A stretch of DNA of 64,000 nucleotides from Ferrimonas senticii DSM 18821 (GTDB lineage: Bacteria; Pseudomonadota; Gammaproteobacteria; Enterobacterales; Shewanellaceae): the NCBI RefSeq assembly GCF_000422665.1, contig NZ_AUGM01000011.1, positions 62,001-126,000 on the forward strand. The letters run 5' to 3'. Shown here one piece after another: positions 46,380-54,406 of this stretch; position 1 is the first letter of the stretch; every line of letters begins with the position of its first letter. Position numbers and translations under genes: made by a program. The notes beneath the pieces were generated by a model that saw nothing but the letters and a program-made list of their open reading frames with translations, was not told the DNA's origin and made no database searches.

Positions 46380-46622
46380 GGGCGTGTTGACCTTTGCCGT
46401 ATATTTTTGCGCCCATTAATGTCTGTTCCAGACGATAGATTGCACTTGGCAAGTCGGTTTGACTGTTCAATCGTCACTATTGGGCGCCCTGCAGGGCCGG
46501 ACTAGCGGCTGTCACTTTTCGTCATACGATTTCGACGTAGAGCCACTATGTCTTCAATCGCAATCCTCGATTGACAGCCGCTATCCTCGGCCAAATTCTG
46601 AACACCAAATGTCAACACGCCC
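46380..46622. mobile_element. MITE-like element with terminal inverted repeats
   Basis: The 243-base non-coding element is bounded by GGGCGTGTTGAC (46380-46391) and its exact reverse complement GTCAACACGCCC (46611-46622). The match extends to 17 bases with one mismatch (the next bases being CTTTG and, inverted, ATTTG). TA dinucleotides (46378-46379 and 46623-46624) flank it, as a target duplication would. Inside is a 12-bp perfect inverted repeat (46503-46514 and 46572-46583). There is no transposase gene, so it would be mobilised in trans, if at all. Confidence 0.72.
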
Positions 46623-46637
46623 TAGTTTCTAGCGGGC

Positions 46638-47486
46638 TTAACTCTCGGCGAGCGCCTCGTCGATGTCGCTGGCGCTGTGGCGGTTTAGCACCTTCGGACC
46701 ATCGCCCATCGCTTTGTTGACGATGCGGCCGCGCTGCACCGCCGGTCGCTCGGCAATCTCTTTGGCCCAGCGGATAACGTGTTGATAGTCCGCCACCTGC
46801 AGAAACTCCGCCGCTTCATAGGCGTTGTTCAGCACCAGATTGCCATACCATGGCCAAGTGGCGATGTCGGCAATGCTGTAGTGCTCACCGGCTAAGAAGC
46901 GATTATGGGCTAAGCGTTTATCCAGTACGTCGAGTTGGCGTTTGACTTCCATGGTGAAGCGGTTAATCGGGTACTCGAACTTCTCTGGGGCGTAGGCGTA
47001 GAAATGACCGAAGCCGCCGCCAAGGTAGGGCGCAGCACCGTGAACCCAGAACAGCCAGTTAAAGGCTTGCGCCCGTGGGATCGCTTCGGTAGGCAGCAGT
47101 TCGCCAAACTTTTCCGCCAGATACACCAGAATTGATGCCGACTCGAATACCGGTACCGGTTTGCCGCCGCTGTAATCCACCAACGCCGGAATTTTCGAGT
47201 TGGGGTTGATGCCGACAAAGCCAGAACCAAACTGGTCGCCTTCGCCGATGTTGATCAGAAAGGCATCGTACTCTGCGCCGCTGTGACCCAAGGCCAGCAA
47301 CTCTTCCAGCATGATGGTGACCTTCTGGCCATTGGGCGTGCCGAGCGAATACAGCTGCAGCGGATGTTTGCCAACCGGCAGCGCTTTATCGTGAGTGGCA
47401 CCGGAAACCGGACGATTGATGTGGGCCCATTTACCGCCATTGGCGGCATCGTGTACCCAAACCTTAGGTGGGGTGTAACTGCTCAT
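46638..47486 (-). CDS. yghU: Glutathione S-transferase family protein (YghU-like disulfide-bond oxidoreductase)
   Basis: The 282-residue product matches the long nu-class GST YghU (288 in E. coli): an N-terminal extension (WVHDAANGGKWAHINRPVSG), thioredoxin-like domain LYSLGTPNGQKVTIMLEELL, cis-Pro NSKIPAL, VFESASILVYLAEKFG and the C-terminal helical domain with DIATWPWYGNL. Known members reduce disulfides with two bound glutathiones. ATG 47486 follows AAAGGA. Upstream of it is the terminator of the BCCT gene cluster. Confidence 0.92.
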   Translation of the reverse strand: MSSYTPPKVWVHDAANGGKWAHINRPVSGATHDKALPVGKHPLQLYSLGTPNGQKVTIMLEELLALGHSGAEYDAFLINIGEGDQFGSGFVGINPNSKIPALVDYSGGKPVPVFESASILVYLAEKFGELLPTEAIPRAQAFNWLFWVHGAAPYLGGGFGHFYAYAPEKFEYPINRFTMEVKRQLDVLDKRLAHNRFLAGEHYSIADIATWPWYGNLVLNNAYEAAEFLQVADYQHVIRWAKEIAERPAVQRGRIVNKAMGDGPKVLNRHSASDIDEALAES

Positions 47487-47542
47487 GGTGAGATCCTTTC
47501 CCAAATTGGTTCAGTCCAGTCTACTCCTTTGATAGCCAAAAC

Positions 47543-47573
47543 AAAAAAATGCCAGTCATTGCTGACTGGCATT
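47543..47573 (-). terminator. Rho-independent terminator of the BCCT-enolase-FAD operon
   Basis: Read on the minus strand, an 11-bp perfect stem (47563-47573 with 47549-47558 and adjoining bases) closes a TTGC-type loop and is followed by a run of seven T residues (the A run at 47543-47549). It lies about 75 bases downstream of the BCCT gene. Confidence 0.9.
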
Positions 47574-47646
47574 GCTAGACCATAGGGATTGATCGTTAAC
47601 TCATCGCTGCTGACGACTTATTACTTCAAACCCTTTAACGAAGTCG

Positions 47647-49242
47647 TTATGCGGCTTTTTCTGCACTTACCGCAGTAACGGTCTGTGCTGGTGCTAACTG
47701 GTACTTGGCTTCAATCTCAGCAGCGGTCATGTGACCGTAGTCCTCACGCATATTGCGTAGGGTTTTGTAGATCATGAAGGAGCACAGCAGCATCAGCGGC
47801 AGAGCGAAGATCAGGATCGCAGACTGCATAGAGCCTACAGGCGCATCAACCACGATAAATACGGTAGGAATGGCGATGATCACCAGACACCAGAACACTT
47901 TCAGCATGGTGGATGGGCCGTTTTCACGATCCAGTTCTTTTTGAGTCTGACAAGCTACGGTAAATACCGAGCCGTCCAAAGTGGTTACTAGCAGCAGGAA
48001 GGTGGAGATGATAAACACCACCAGAATCGCTGAGGAGAACGGCAGGGTTTGCAGCGCTTCAACGATAGAGGAGCTGGCCTGACCGTTAGCTACCATGCCA
48101 CTGATGTCAACTTTGTCATCCAACTGGGTCTTCATCATGAAAGAACCCACTACCGCGAACAGGGTTGCTACGCCAGCGGTACCGCCGCCCAGCATACATA
48201 CCACTACTTCACGGATGGTACGGCCTTTGGACATCTTGGTTACGAAGATGCACATCATTGGAATGAAGATCATCCAGTAGGCCCAGAAGTAGGCGGTCCA
48301 GTTTTGTGGGAAGCCGGCTTTGTCGATGGCGTCGGTGTAGATGCTCATCTTGACGAAGTTAGAAGCCCACAGCGCCAGAGAGGAACTGGTGTTTTCCAGA
48401 ATGAATTGGGTAGGGCCAAATACCAGGATGTACACCACCAGCGCCACGATGAAGTAGGTACCGTAGGAGGAGATGTTACGCATGCCCTTTTCCAGACCTA
48501 CAAACGAGCTCAGGATCAGCAGCGCCGCAACCACGCCCAGCATAACCAGTTTCAGGGTCAGCGAGTCCGCTACGCCGATCAGCTGCGCCATTGCCGCAGA
48601 AGCGATTGGCACGCCCAGAGCCAGTACGATGATCAGGCCGAATACGATGGCGATTGGGTAGATGATTTCGATAGTACGACCAACGAACTTACCCACGGTT
48701 GGGTTGTCGATCATGGTCTTCACCACGTCACTGATTTTCAGGGTGGTGTTCTTACGCACGTAGAAGGCGTACATCACTGGAATAGCGGTAATGCAGTACA
48801 GTGCCCACGCGGTCAGACCCCAGTGGTGCATGGAGTAGGTTACCGCCCACTCATACGCCAAGGTGGAGCCCGCTTCGATGGCGAATGGCGGGGTCTTTAC
48901 GTAGTAAGACCACTCCAGGAAGGCCCAGTACACGGTACCGGAGCCAACGCCAGCCAGCGCCATCATGGTAACGTAAGAGAAGGTGGAGAATTCAGGTTGT
49001 TCTTTGCCCATACGGATGCTGCCGTATTTAGAGAAGACGAAGAACGCGGCGATGAGCACCATCGCAAAACCGAACCACAAAATAGGGGTACCTAGGTTGC
49101 TTGCAACCAGAGTAAACACTTTGCCAGCCAAGGCGATGGCGGCGGCGGTGTCGGTCAGAAAGTAGATCGAAATGGCTGCCACAATGACCATGGAGATCGC
49201 TACGGCAGCAACATCGAAGTTGCCTAGCTTGGATTTTTGCAT
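47647..49242 (-). CDS. BCCT-family (betaine/carnitine/choline) transporter
   Basis: Secondary transporter for quaternary-ammonium or related sulfonium compounds. The 531-residue product has about twelve membrane helices and the BCCT segment NWTAYFWAYWMIFIPMM around residues 310-330, in which a substrate-coordinating Trp-rich helix is expected. It is the last gene of a three-gene cluster with an enolase-superfamily enzyme and an FAD oxidoreductase, so its substrate is probably what they degrade. Betaine, carnitine, DMSP or a proline-betaine-like compound are possible; the sequence does not decide. Confidence 0.88.
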   Translation of the reverse strand: MQKSKLGNFDVAAVAISMVIVAAISIYFLTDTAAAIALAGKVFTLVASNLGTPILWFGFAMVLIAAFFVFSKYGSIRMGKEQPEFSTFSYVTMMALAGVGSGTVYWAFLEWSYYVKTPPFAIEAGSTLAYEWAVTYSMHHWGLTAWALYCITAIPVMYAFYVRKNTTLKISDVVKTMIDNPTVGKFVGRTIEIIYPIAIVFGLIIVLALGVPIASAAMAQLIGVADSLTLKLVMLGVVAALLILSSFVGLEKGMRNISSYGTYFIVALVVYILVFGPTQFILENTSSSLALWASNFVKMSIYTDAIDKAGFPQNWTAYFWAYWMIFIPMMCIFVTKMSKGRTIREVVVCMLGGGTAGVATLFAVVGSFMMKTQLDDKVDISGMVANGQASSSIVEALQTLPFSSAILVVFIISTFLLLVTTLDGSVFTVACQTQKELDRENGPSTMLKVFWCLVIIAIPTVFIVVDAPVGSMQSAILIFALPLMLLCSFMIYKTLRNMREDYGHMTAAEIEAKYQLAPAQTVTAVSAEKAA

Positions 49243-49309
49243 GTTGGAATTCCTGAGGCGACGCCATTGAGGGGAGCAATGACGTCGCTAGGGTTTAGGG
49301 AGTTAGGGA

Positions 49310-50437
49310 TTACTCGATGATGTAGGTCAGGATCGATTCTTTACGAACCACATCCCAATCCATCTCCACACCCAGACCAGGAGCGTCTGGTACGGTTACG
49401 AAGCCGTCTTTGTTGGTGCGGATAACGTTCTTAGAGCCCAGCTCGAAGTTCTCGTATGGGTACGCTTGCTCGAAGTACTTGCCGTTGTTGTGAGCCAGTG
49501 CCACGTGCAGGTTGGCCGCTTGAGTCAAGGTGTAGCCCCAGCTCTGAACTTCCAGTGGTTTACCGTGGGCTTCCGCCAGCGCAAAACACTTCACCAGTGG
49601 GGTGATACCGCCACATACGGTGGCGTCTTGACGTACGTCAGACCACATTTCGTTGGACAGCGCGTAAGCCACTTCTGGCAGAGTCAGCAGGCAGTTACCG
49701 TGGCTGGAGATCTCCAGGTTGGTCTCGCGTACCAGACGCTTGTAGCTCTTGAAGTCGTAGTCTGATACTGGCGCTTCGAACCACATCCACTCGTACTCTT
49801 CCAGCAGCTTGGCCATCTTCAGCGCTTCTTGCTGGTTGTAGTACTGGGCGGTGTCCAGCATAAAGGCGATGCCGGTGTTGCCGTAGCGAGCTTGAATAGC
49901 TTTCACCAGCTCAACGTCGCGAGAGAACAAGCAAGCGCAGTGCAGTTTGATCGCTTTGAAGCCGTGGTCGATACAGTCGTCGATGAACGGGAAGTACTCT
50001 TCCACGGTTTCGAAGAATGGGGTGGACGCGTAAGACAGCATCTTGTCGCGGCAACCGCCCAACATCTGGTACAGCGGCATGCCCGCTTTCTTACCTTTGA
50101 TATCCCAACAAGCGATGTCGAATGGGGATTTGGCTGGCAGGCCGCCCCAAGTACAACGGTTCGCCAACCACGCGTTGATTTCGCCGGTGTTGATCGCGTT
50201 TTTGCCGATCATGCCTGGAGCGATGATGCGCATCGCTTCAACGATGCACTTATCGAAATCGTTTTCGGTGTAGCTGATGGTCGCGCCAACGCCTTCCAGA
50301 CCATCTTCAGTGATGATGCGAACGATGTTGTTGGTGTGTACCAGTGGCTCTTGGTCGTAAGCCCAAGGCAGGGTATCAGCGTGGCGGTCGGCTACCGCGT
50401 ACAGTTCAATGCGTTTGATTTTGCTTTCAATAGGCAT
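49310..50437 (-). CDS. Enolase-superfamily enzyme (mandelate racemase/muconate lactonising type), substrate unknown
   Basis: The 375-residue product has the N-terminal capping domain ending in SPFDIACWDIKGKKAGMPLY (104-123) and a barrel with metal ligands Asp195 (LDTAQ), Glu221 (FEAPV) and Glu242 (LEISS). The second strand reads KAIKLH (K164-x-H166) rather than the usual K-x-K, and where the His of the His-Asp dyad is expected after Asp271 (RQDAT) the sequence reads EVQSWG. It therefore departs from characterised racemases and dehydratases, and I cannot name its substrate. Likely co-transcribed with the FAD oxidoreductase and BCCT genes. Confidence 0.85.
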   Translation of the reverse strand: MPIESKIKRIELYAVADRHADTLPWAYDQEPLVHTNNIVRIITEDGLEGVGATISYTENDFDKCIVEAMRIIAPGMIGKNAINTGEINAWLANRCTWGGLPAKSPFDIACWDIKGKKAGMPLYQMLGGCRDKMLSYASTPFFETVEEYFPFIDDCIDHGFKAIKLHCACLFSRDVELVKAIQARYGNTGIAFMLDTAQYYNQQEALKMAKLLEEYEWMWFEAPVSDYDFKSYKRLVRETNLEISSHGNCLLTLPEVAYALSNEMWSDVRQDATVCGGITPLVKCFALAEAHGKPLEVQSWGYTLTQAANLHVALAHNNGKYFEQAYPYENFELGSKNVIRTNKDGFVTVPDAPGLGVEMDWDVVRKESILTYIIE

Positions 50438-50492
50438 GGGATTATCTCGCTATTGTCAAAAGCGCCAGTCGCCGTGCGACTGGCAAAAAAGG

Positions 50493-51845
50493 TTACAGGC
50501 GGCTGTCGCCCAGATTCATTTGTGCGCGCACTTCGCGGCCTTGCAGCTCGCGCAGTGGCTTATCATGTTTCAGTGACAACACACAGGCGGCGCCAGCGGC
50601 GTGGCCATATTCGAAGGTCTGTGCGGTTACGCGGGCGGAAGCCAGCGCTTCGTGCTCGGCAGACAAACAGCGGCCAGCAACGATGATGTTGTCGCCGATG
50701 CGTGGGATCAGGGTGTTGTAAGGCACGTCGTACCAATCGTTCATCAGCCAGTGCAGCTTTGGCTTGGTGCCAGAGTGCAGCTCGATCGGCCATGGGCTGC
50801 GGCAGATACCGTCTTCATCTTTGCGGCAGTTGACTACGTCATCGTTGCTCAGCTTGCTAACGCCTTCGATAGAACGGGTCTGGCGAATACCAACTTCAAC
50901 TGAGGTATCAACTACATAGCCGTTTTCACAGCCTGGTACGAAGTGGGTTAGGAAGCGGGCGTATTCACGTACCTGCTTGCGACCAAACACTTCCGCTTCG
51001 GTGAAGTCGACTGGATCGATCACGTTCAGTACGCGGCCGTCTTGGCCAGCCAAACGGGTGGCGTTAACCATCAGTTCGTTTGGACGAGTGGTTGGGAAGA
51101 TCCAGATCTTGTGACGTGGCAGTTGGTATTCGCCGCTGGCGTTCAGCTCCAGAATTTTCTCGGTCACTTTGGTTGGACAGATGGTGTCTTCGCCGTAGAA
51201 CTCGAGGTATTTGTCCATGTCGACGCCGCCTAAGCGGAAGAACATGGTTGGGTTTTGGATAACGCCGTTGTCACCAAAGAAGTATTCGCCACCGGCGCGA
51301 GCCACTACCGCGGCATCGCCAGAGGCGTCGATGATGCGCTTGGCCATCACCACGCTGCGACCGGCATTGGATTCCAGCACTACGCCTTGGTAGTTGTCGC
51401 CGTCCATTACCACGCCGGTTACCGCGGTGTGGTACAGCACTTCAACGCCGGCTTCCAGCAGGAAGTCATCGGCGGCTTCACGCCACATCAGGGGATCGTG
51501 GGTCACGGTGTAGGTTTTACCGTAGCGCTGTGGCTCGGTCAGACCGCCGCGCTGTAGCAGCGCCTGACGGAACTCTTCGGCAAAGCCGAATACCACTTGC
51601 TGTGGCTCGCCTTCGTCGGTGGCGGTGTATAGACCGCAGATGGTGCCGGACAGACCCGCTACCGCAGCGCCACCACAGAAACCGTACTTTTCGATCAGCA
51701 TGGTTTTCAGACCTTGGCGGCCACAGGTGGTCGCGGCAGCCACGCCAGCGGAACCGCCGCCGACAACCAGGACATCAACGTGAGCTAAAACAGGCAGCTG
51801 GTGGCCTTGCTCAGCGGTTTTGGATTCGATTTTCCAGTTTTGCAT
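50493..51845 (-). CDS. FAD-dependent oxidoreductase (FAD_oxidored family)
   Basis: The 450-residue product has the N-terminal dinucleotide-binding motif VDVLVVGGGSAGVAAA (23-38), then EKYGFCGGAAVAGLSG, which is typical of the PF12831-like group, the ASGDAAVVARAGG segment, and the C-terminal FAD motif DNIIVAGRCLSAEHEALAS. The substrate is unknown; the first gene of the cluster after the divergent promoter. It is probably the oxidising step for a compound imported by the BCCT transporter (inference). Confidence 0.86.
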   Translation of the reverse strand: MQNWKIESKTAEQGHQLPVLAHVDVLVVGGGSAGVAAATTCGRQGLKTMLIEKYGFCGGAAVAGLSGTICGLYTATDEGEPQQVVFGFAEEFRQALLQRGGLTEPQRYGKTYTVTHDPLMWREAADDFLLEAGVEVLYHTAVTGVVMDGDNYQGVVLESNAGRSVVMAKRIIDASGDAAVVARAGGEYFFGDNGVIQNPTMFFRLGGVDMDKYLEFYGEDTICPTKVTEKILELNASGEYQLPRHKIWIFPTTRPNELMVNATRLAGQDGRVLNVIDPVDFTEAEVFGRKQVREYARFLTHFVPGCENGYVVDTSVEVGIRQTRSIEGVSKLSNDDVVNCRKDEDGICRSPWPIELHSGTKPKLHWLMNDWYDVPYNTLIPRIGDNIIVAGRCLSAEHEALASARVTAQTFEYGHAAGAACVLSLKHDKPLRELQGREVRAQMNLGDSRL

Positions 51846-51860
51846 TGCACTCTTTGAAAG

Positions 51861-51872
51861 CTGATATATCAG
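51861..51872. promoter_or_regulatory. Putative GntR operator, copy 1
   Basis: CTGATATATCAG is a perfect 12-base palindrome 16 bases upstream of the FAD oxidoreductase start. An identical copy lies at 52104-52115. Such AT-rich dyads fit FCD-type GntR operators. Confidence 0.68.
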
Positions 51873-52103
51873 ATGTGTATTAATAGTATTCCTGTGGTTG
51901 ATTAGTGGCTGCGATCACGATCGCAATTTCGACCGTTTGCGACTGAATTCACTGGTGGCTGCGGTTTTATGAAAAAAGTCACTAAAAACAATAATATGAA
52001 TCTTTATTTACTCATAATGTGGTAGATTTAAGCTGACTGAACAGATTGCTTGGTGAAGTTTTGAGCAGTCAGGTTTGGGATGATCTATTTACAAGTGTGC
52101 ATT

Positions 52104-52115
52104 CTGATATATCAG
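52104..52115. promoter_or_regulatory. Putative GntR operator, copy 2
   Basis: Second exact copy of CTGATATATCAG, on the GntR side of the intergenic region, followed 10 bases later by a TTGATATAC half-site. Confidence 0.68.
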
Positions 52116-52202
52116 TTGATGTGGTTTGATATACACTTGTACTCTATTTTCAGTTTTATTTAATCGGCCGGCGTTATGGCGCCGTTTGGCAAGAGGCACC
52201 CT

Positions 52203-52868
52203 ATGGTGAACCAAGAATCCATCAACAAATCTGAGCAGGCCTATGATGTGCTGGAGCAGATGATCATCTTCCGTGAGCTGAAGCCGGGATCGATGGTCAG
52301 CGAGAAGCAGTTGGCGGAAAACCTCGGCTTGGGGCGCACCCCAGTGCGTGAGGCGTTGCAGCGTTTGTCCTACGAGCGGATGGTGGAGATCCACCCGCGA
52401 CGCGGCATTCAGATCCCAGTGATTGCGTTGGAAACCCAGCTGAAGATCTTAGAGGTGCGCCGCGAAGTTGAGGCGTTGTGTCTTGGGTTTGCCACCGAAC
52501 GTGCCGATGAACGCGAAAAGCGCAATATGTTGCAGCTGGCGGATGAACTGGAAGCTTGTGCCAAGCGTGGTGATGAGCGTGCCTACGCCGAGCGTTTAAA
52601 GCAGATTCATACCGATCTGGTGCGAGTGGCTGGCAACGAATTTGTGCAGTTGGCGATGGCGCCACTGCAGGGCTTGTCGCGCCGTTTTTGGTTTGCCTAC
52701 AAAGACGGTGTTGCCGATCTGCAGCAAGCGGCACATCTGCATGCGCAAAACCTGCGTCAGGTGGCTTCCGGCAACAAAGCGGCAGCGATCGCCGCCAGTC
52801 ATCAGCTGAATGACTATCTGACCAAGATGGCGTACGCCAGCATCAATCGGAAGATCTCCGACGCTTGA
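52203..52868 (+). CDS. GntR-family (FCD subfamily) transcriptional regulator
   Basis: The 221-residue product has an N-terminal winged helix (YDVLEQMIIFRELKPGSMVS, EKQLAENLGLGRTPVREALQ, GIQIPVI) and a C-terminal all-helical FCD ligand-binding domain (LEVRREVEALCLG, HTDLVRVAGNEF). It is divergent from the FAD/enolase/BCCT operon and is probably its local, ligand-responsive regulator, acting at the paired CTGATATATCAG palindromes. ATG 52203 is preferred over an upstream start at 52176. Confidence 0.9.
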   Translation: MVNQESINKSEQAYDVLEQMIIFRELKPGSMVSEKQLAENLGLGRTPVREALQRLSYERMVEIHPRRGIQIPVIALETQLKILEVRREVEALCLGFATERADEREKRNMLQLADELEACAKRGDERAYAERLKQIHTDLVRVAGNEFVQLAMAPLQGLSRRFWFAYKDGVADLQQAAHLHAQNLRQVASGNKAAAIAASHQLNDYLTKMAYASINRKISDA

Positions 52869-52891
52869 GCTAGCTTGAACAGCAGATAGCA

Positions 52892-52927
52892 AAACGCCCC
52901 AGCGAGCATGGCTCGACTGGGGCGTTT
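52892..52927. terminator. Hairpin terminator between gntR and the convergent hypothetical gene
   Basis: A 9-bp outer stem (AAACGCCCC 52892-52900 with GGGGCGTTT 52919-52927) and a 5-bp inner stem (CGAGC 52903-52907 with GCTCG 52911-52915) form a long hairpin between convergent genes. T runs are short. Confidence 0.75.
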
Positions 52928-52949
52928 GGGTTTCTGGCATCTGTGGCGG

Positions 52950-53408
52950 TTAGCGGCCCATATTGCGCTGACTGGCGCGGCGCTGGGTCAGCAGGTTTTG
53001 CCAATGCTGATGCAGGGTTTGGATCTGTTGCTGCAGCGCTTGCAGTGGCGGCTCCAGTTCAGGGTGGTATTGCTTGCAAGCAAAGTGGTTGGCGACGGTC
53101 AGGATCAGCATCGACCGTTGGCTAGGGTGTTCCTCTTCCAACGAACTGAGCACCGTGCTTTGGGCGGCAAGCGCCAGCATCTGCAGCAAGCGCCCCGGCT
53201 CGATATCGTGCTGTTCAACCAGCAGTTCAGGTTGGCTGGCCAACACCAGTTCAGTGATCCGGTTGGCAACGGCGCCGATGGTGGTGGCACCGCCAAAGTA
53301 CTGGTGGACCAAGGCCTCCATGGCGATCGCCGATTCAACGGTTTTGGCGTGTTCGGCCATTTGCCACTTGCCGCTTAAAGCGCGGCGGTAATGAAATTTG
53401 TCAGACAT
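52950..53408 (-). CDS. Uncharacterised helical protein
   Basis: The 152-residue product is not recognised. It lacks a signal peptide or membrane helix, is rich in Leu, Gln, His and Glu, and should be mainly alpha-helical. LEPPLQALQQQIQTLHQHWQ near the C-terminus suggests a coiled coil. It lies 33 bases downstream of the Crp-like regulator on the same strand and may be co-transcribed with it. Confidence 0.65.
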   Translation of the reverse strand: MSDKFHYRRALSGKWQMAEHAKTVESAIAMEALVHQYFGGATTIGAVANRITELVLASQPELLVEQHDIEPGRLLQMLALAAQSTVLSSLEEEHPSQRSMLILTVANHFACKQYHPELEPPLQALQQQIQTLHQHWQNLLTQRRASQRNMGR

Positions 53409-53441
53409 AACAGCTTTGGAAGTAATGGTTAGTAATCGAGT

Positions 53442-54149
53442 TTACCAGTGTTTATTGATGGGCATGTAACAACTGATGAAATCGATGATTTCCGGATTGA
53501 AGCTATTTAGCATGCCATTAAAGTCAAGGAGTTCGATACACCCATAGCGCTTTACAATCAACTGTTGCTGAACCAGTTGCTTGATTACATTGCCGCAGTA
53601 TTGGCGGGTTGAGTTTGTTAATTGACAAAGATCATCAATGGTTATTGGAAAGCTAGTGCCATGATTCTTTATAAATAAAATAAACAATCTGAGTTTAATA
53701 CTTGTATGCTTATCTAAACTGCTTCTAAGTAACGCCATGTTATGGCTAACATGGAGGTTTTCAATCATGGTGTTCAATAAAAGTTGGGCTAACTCAGTAT
53801 TATTGAAGCTTGTCATTATTGCCTTTGATAATACGGTAAGTTCGCAATCAAACAAACAGTAGTAATGATTGTGGTGGTGTTGGTGGCGATTGGTGTGCAT
53901 TGGCGAATCAACCAACAGGTAGCCTCTGCTCCATACTGATGCGCTAGAGAACACTTCATTTGTTACTTCTAATCGCTCTACCAAACAACCACTTCGAATG
54001 AAGATTAAGCCATATTCTTCAAGGCTTAAAGAGTACTCATCACCCCGTTTCAGAGATACAGATATGCTCGCTTTTAGTACTTTTTCGATGACTTCGTGAG
54101 GTATGTCAGCATTAGTTAATAACTGTGATAATGATTCGCTATGATTCAT
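53442..54149 (-). CDS. Crp/Fnr-family transcriptional regulator with a His-rich effector region
   Basis: The 235-residue product has a cupin-like N-terminal effector domain (LEEYGLIFIRSGCLVERLEV), a dimer-helix region (LHVSHNMALLRSSLDKH) and a C-terminal Crp-type winged helix (ITIDDLCQLTNSTRQYCGNV). There is no N-terminal Fnr Cys cluster. The segment NRHQHHHNHYYCLFD, near residues 87-101, lies where cAMP would bind in Crp and suggests a metal or haem sensor (inference). A paralogue lies at 63428-64000. Divergent from dmsE, which it probably controls. Confidence 0.83.
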   Translation of the reverse strand: MNHSESLSQLLTNADIPHEVIEKVLKASISVSLKRGDEYSLSLEEYGLIFIRSGCLVERLEVTNEVFSSASVWSRGYLLVDSPMHTNRHQHHHNHYYCLFDCELTVLSKAIMTSFNNTELAQLLLNTMIENLHVSHNMALLRSSLDKHTSIKLRLFILFIKNHGTSFPITIDDLCQLTNSTRQYCGNVIKQLVQQQLIVKRYGCIELLDFNGMLNSFNPEIIDFISCYMPINKHW

Positions 54150-54232
54150 TTTATAAACTTAAGAGGCTAAGTGATGCTGTAGTTCACAAATTAAATTCGA
54201 GACCCATCGCTCTACTTTTGGGGTTTAAATTG

Positions 54233-54257
54233 AATATTTTTCAGCTAGAAAAATATT
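54233..54257. promoter_or_regulatory. 10-bp inverted repeat in the regulator/dmsE intergenic region
   Basis: AATATTTTTC (54233-54242) and GAAAAATATT (54248-54257) are perfect inverted arms with a 5-base centre, in the AT-rich divergent region. This could be an operator; no matching family was recognised. Confidence 0.45.
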
Positions 54258-54316
54258 GCAGAAAATGAGAAAAAACATTCCGAAAAGTACTCGAATTTGC
54301 AGAGGCAAGTTACCTT

Positions 54317-54338
54317 GAATGTCACATATTTTACATTC
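54317..54338. promoter_or_regulatory. CRP-like 22-bp site upstream of dmsE
   Basis: GAATGT-N10-ACATTC is a perfect 6-bp dyad and agrees with the 22-base CRP consensus at 14 positions by eye. It lies about 79 bases before the dmsE start. Shewanella CRP activates DMSO respiration, so either global CRP or the adjacent Crp-like regulator could bind it. Confidence 0.62.
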
Positions 54339-54406
54339 TAGTTAGGGCTTCATTGGCAACATAGTTATCGACCCGTTTGTTGTACTTCAACCACAGTGGA
54401 TCGATG

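Larger units (their letters stand above)
51846..52202. promoter_or_regulatory. Divergent regulatory region of the BCCT/enolase/FAD cluster and the GntR gene
   Basis: A 357-base AT-rich region contains two copies of a palindrome (listed separately) and a related half-site TTGATATACAC (52126-52136). One palindrome lies 16 bases upstream of the FAD oxidoreductase start and the other about 90 bases before the GntR gene, consistent with repression of both by the GntR protein. AAGAGG (52190-52195) is the GntR gene's ribosome binding site. Confidence 0.6.

Noticed and set aside
48049-49095. Long plus-strand frame (348 codons) opposite the BCCT transporter
   Set aside because: Its His/Gln/Asp-rich product is typical of a reverse-strand shadow; the membrane helices and BCCT motif on the minus strand are real.
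49829-50686. 285-codon plus-strand frame opposite the enolase-superfamily and FAD genes
   Set aside because: It crosses two convincing minus-strand genes and their gap and shows no domain of its own.
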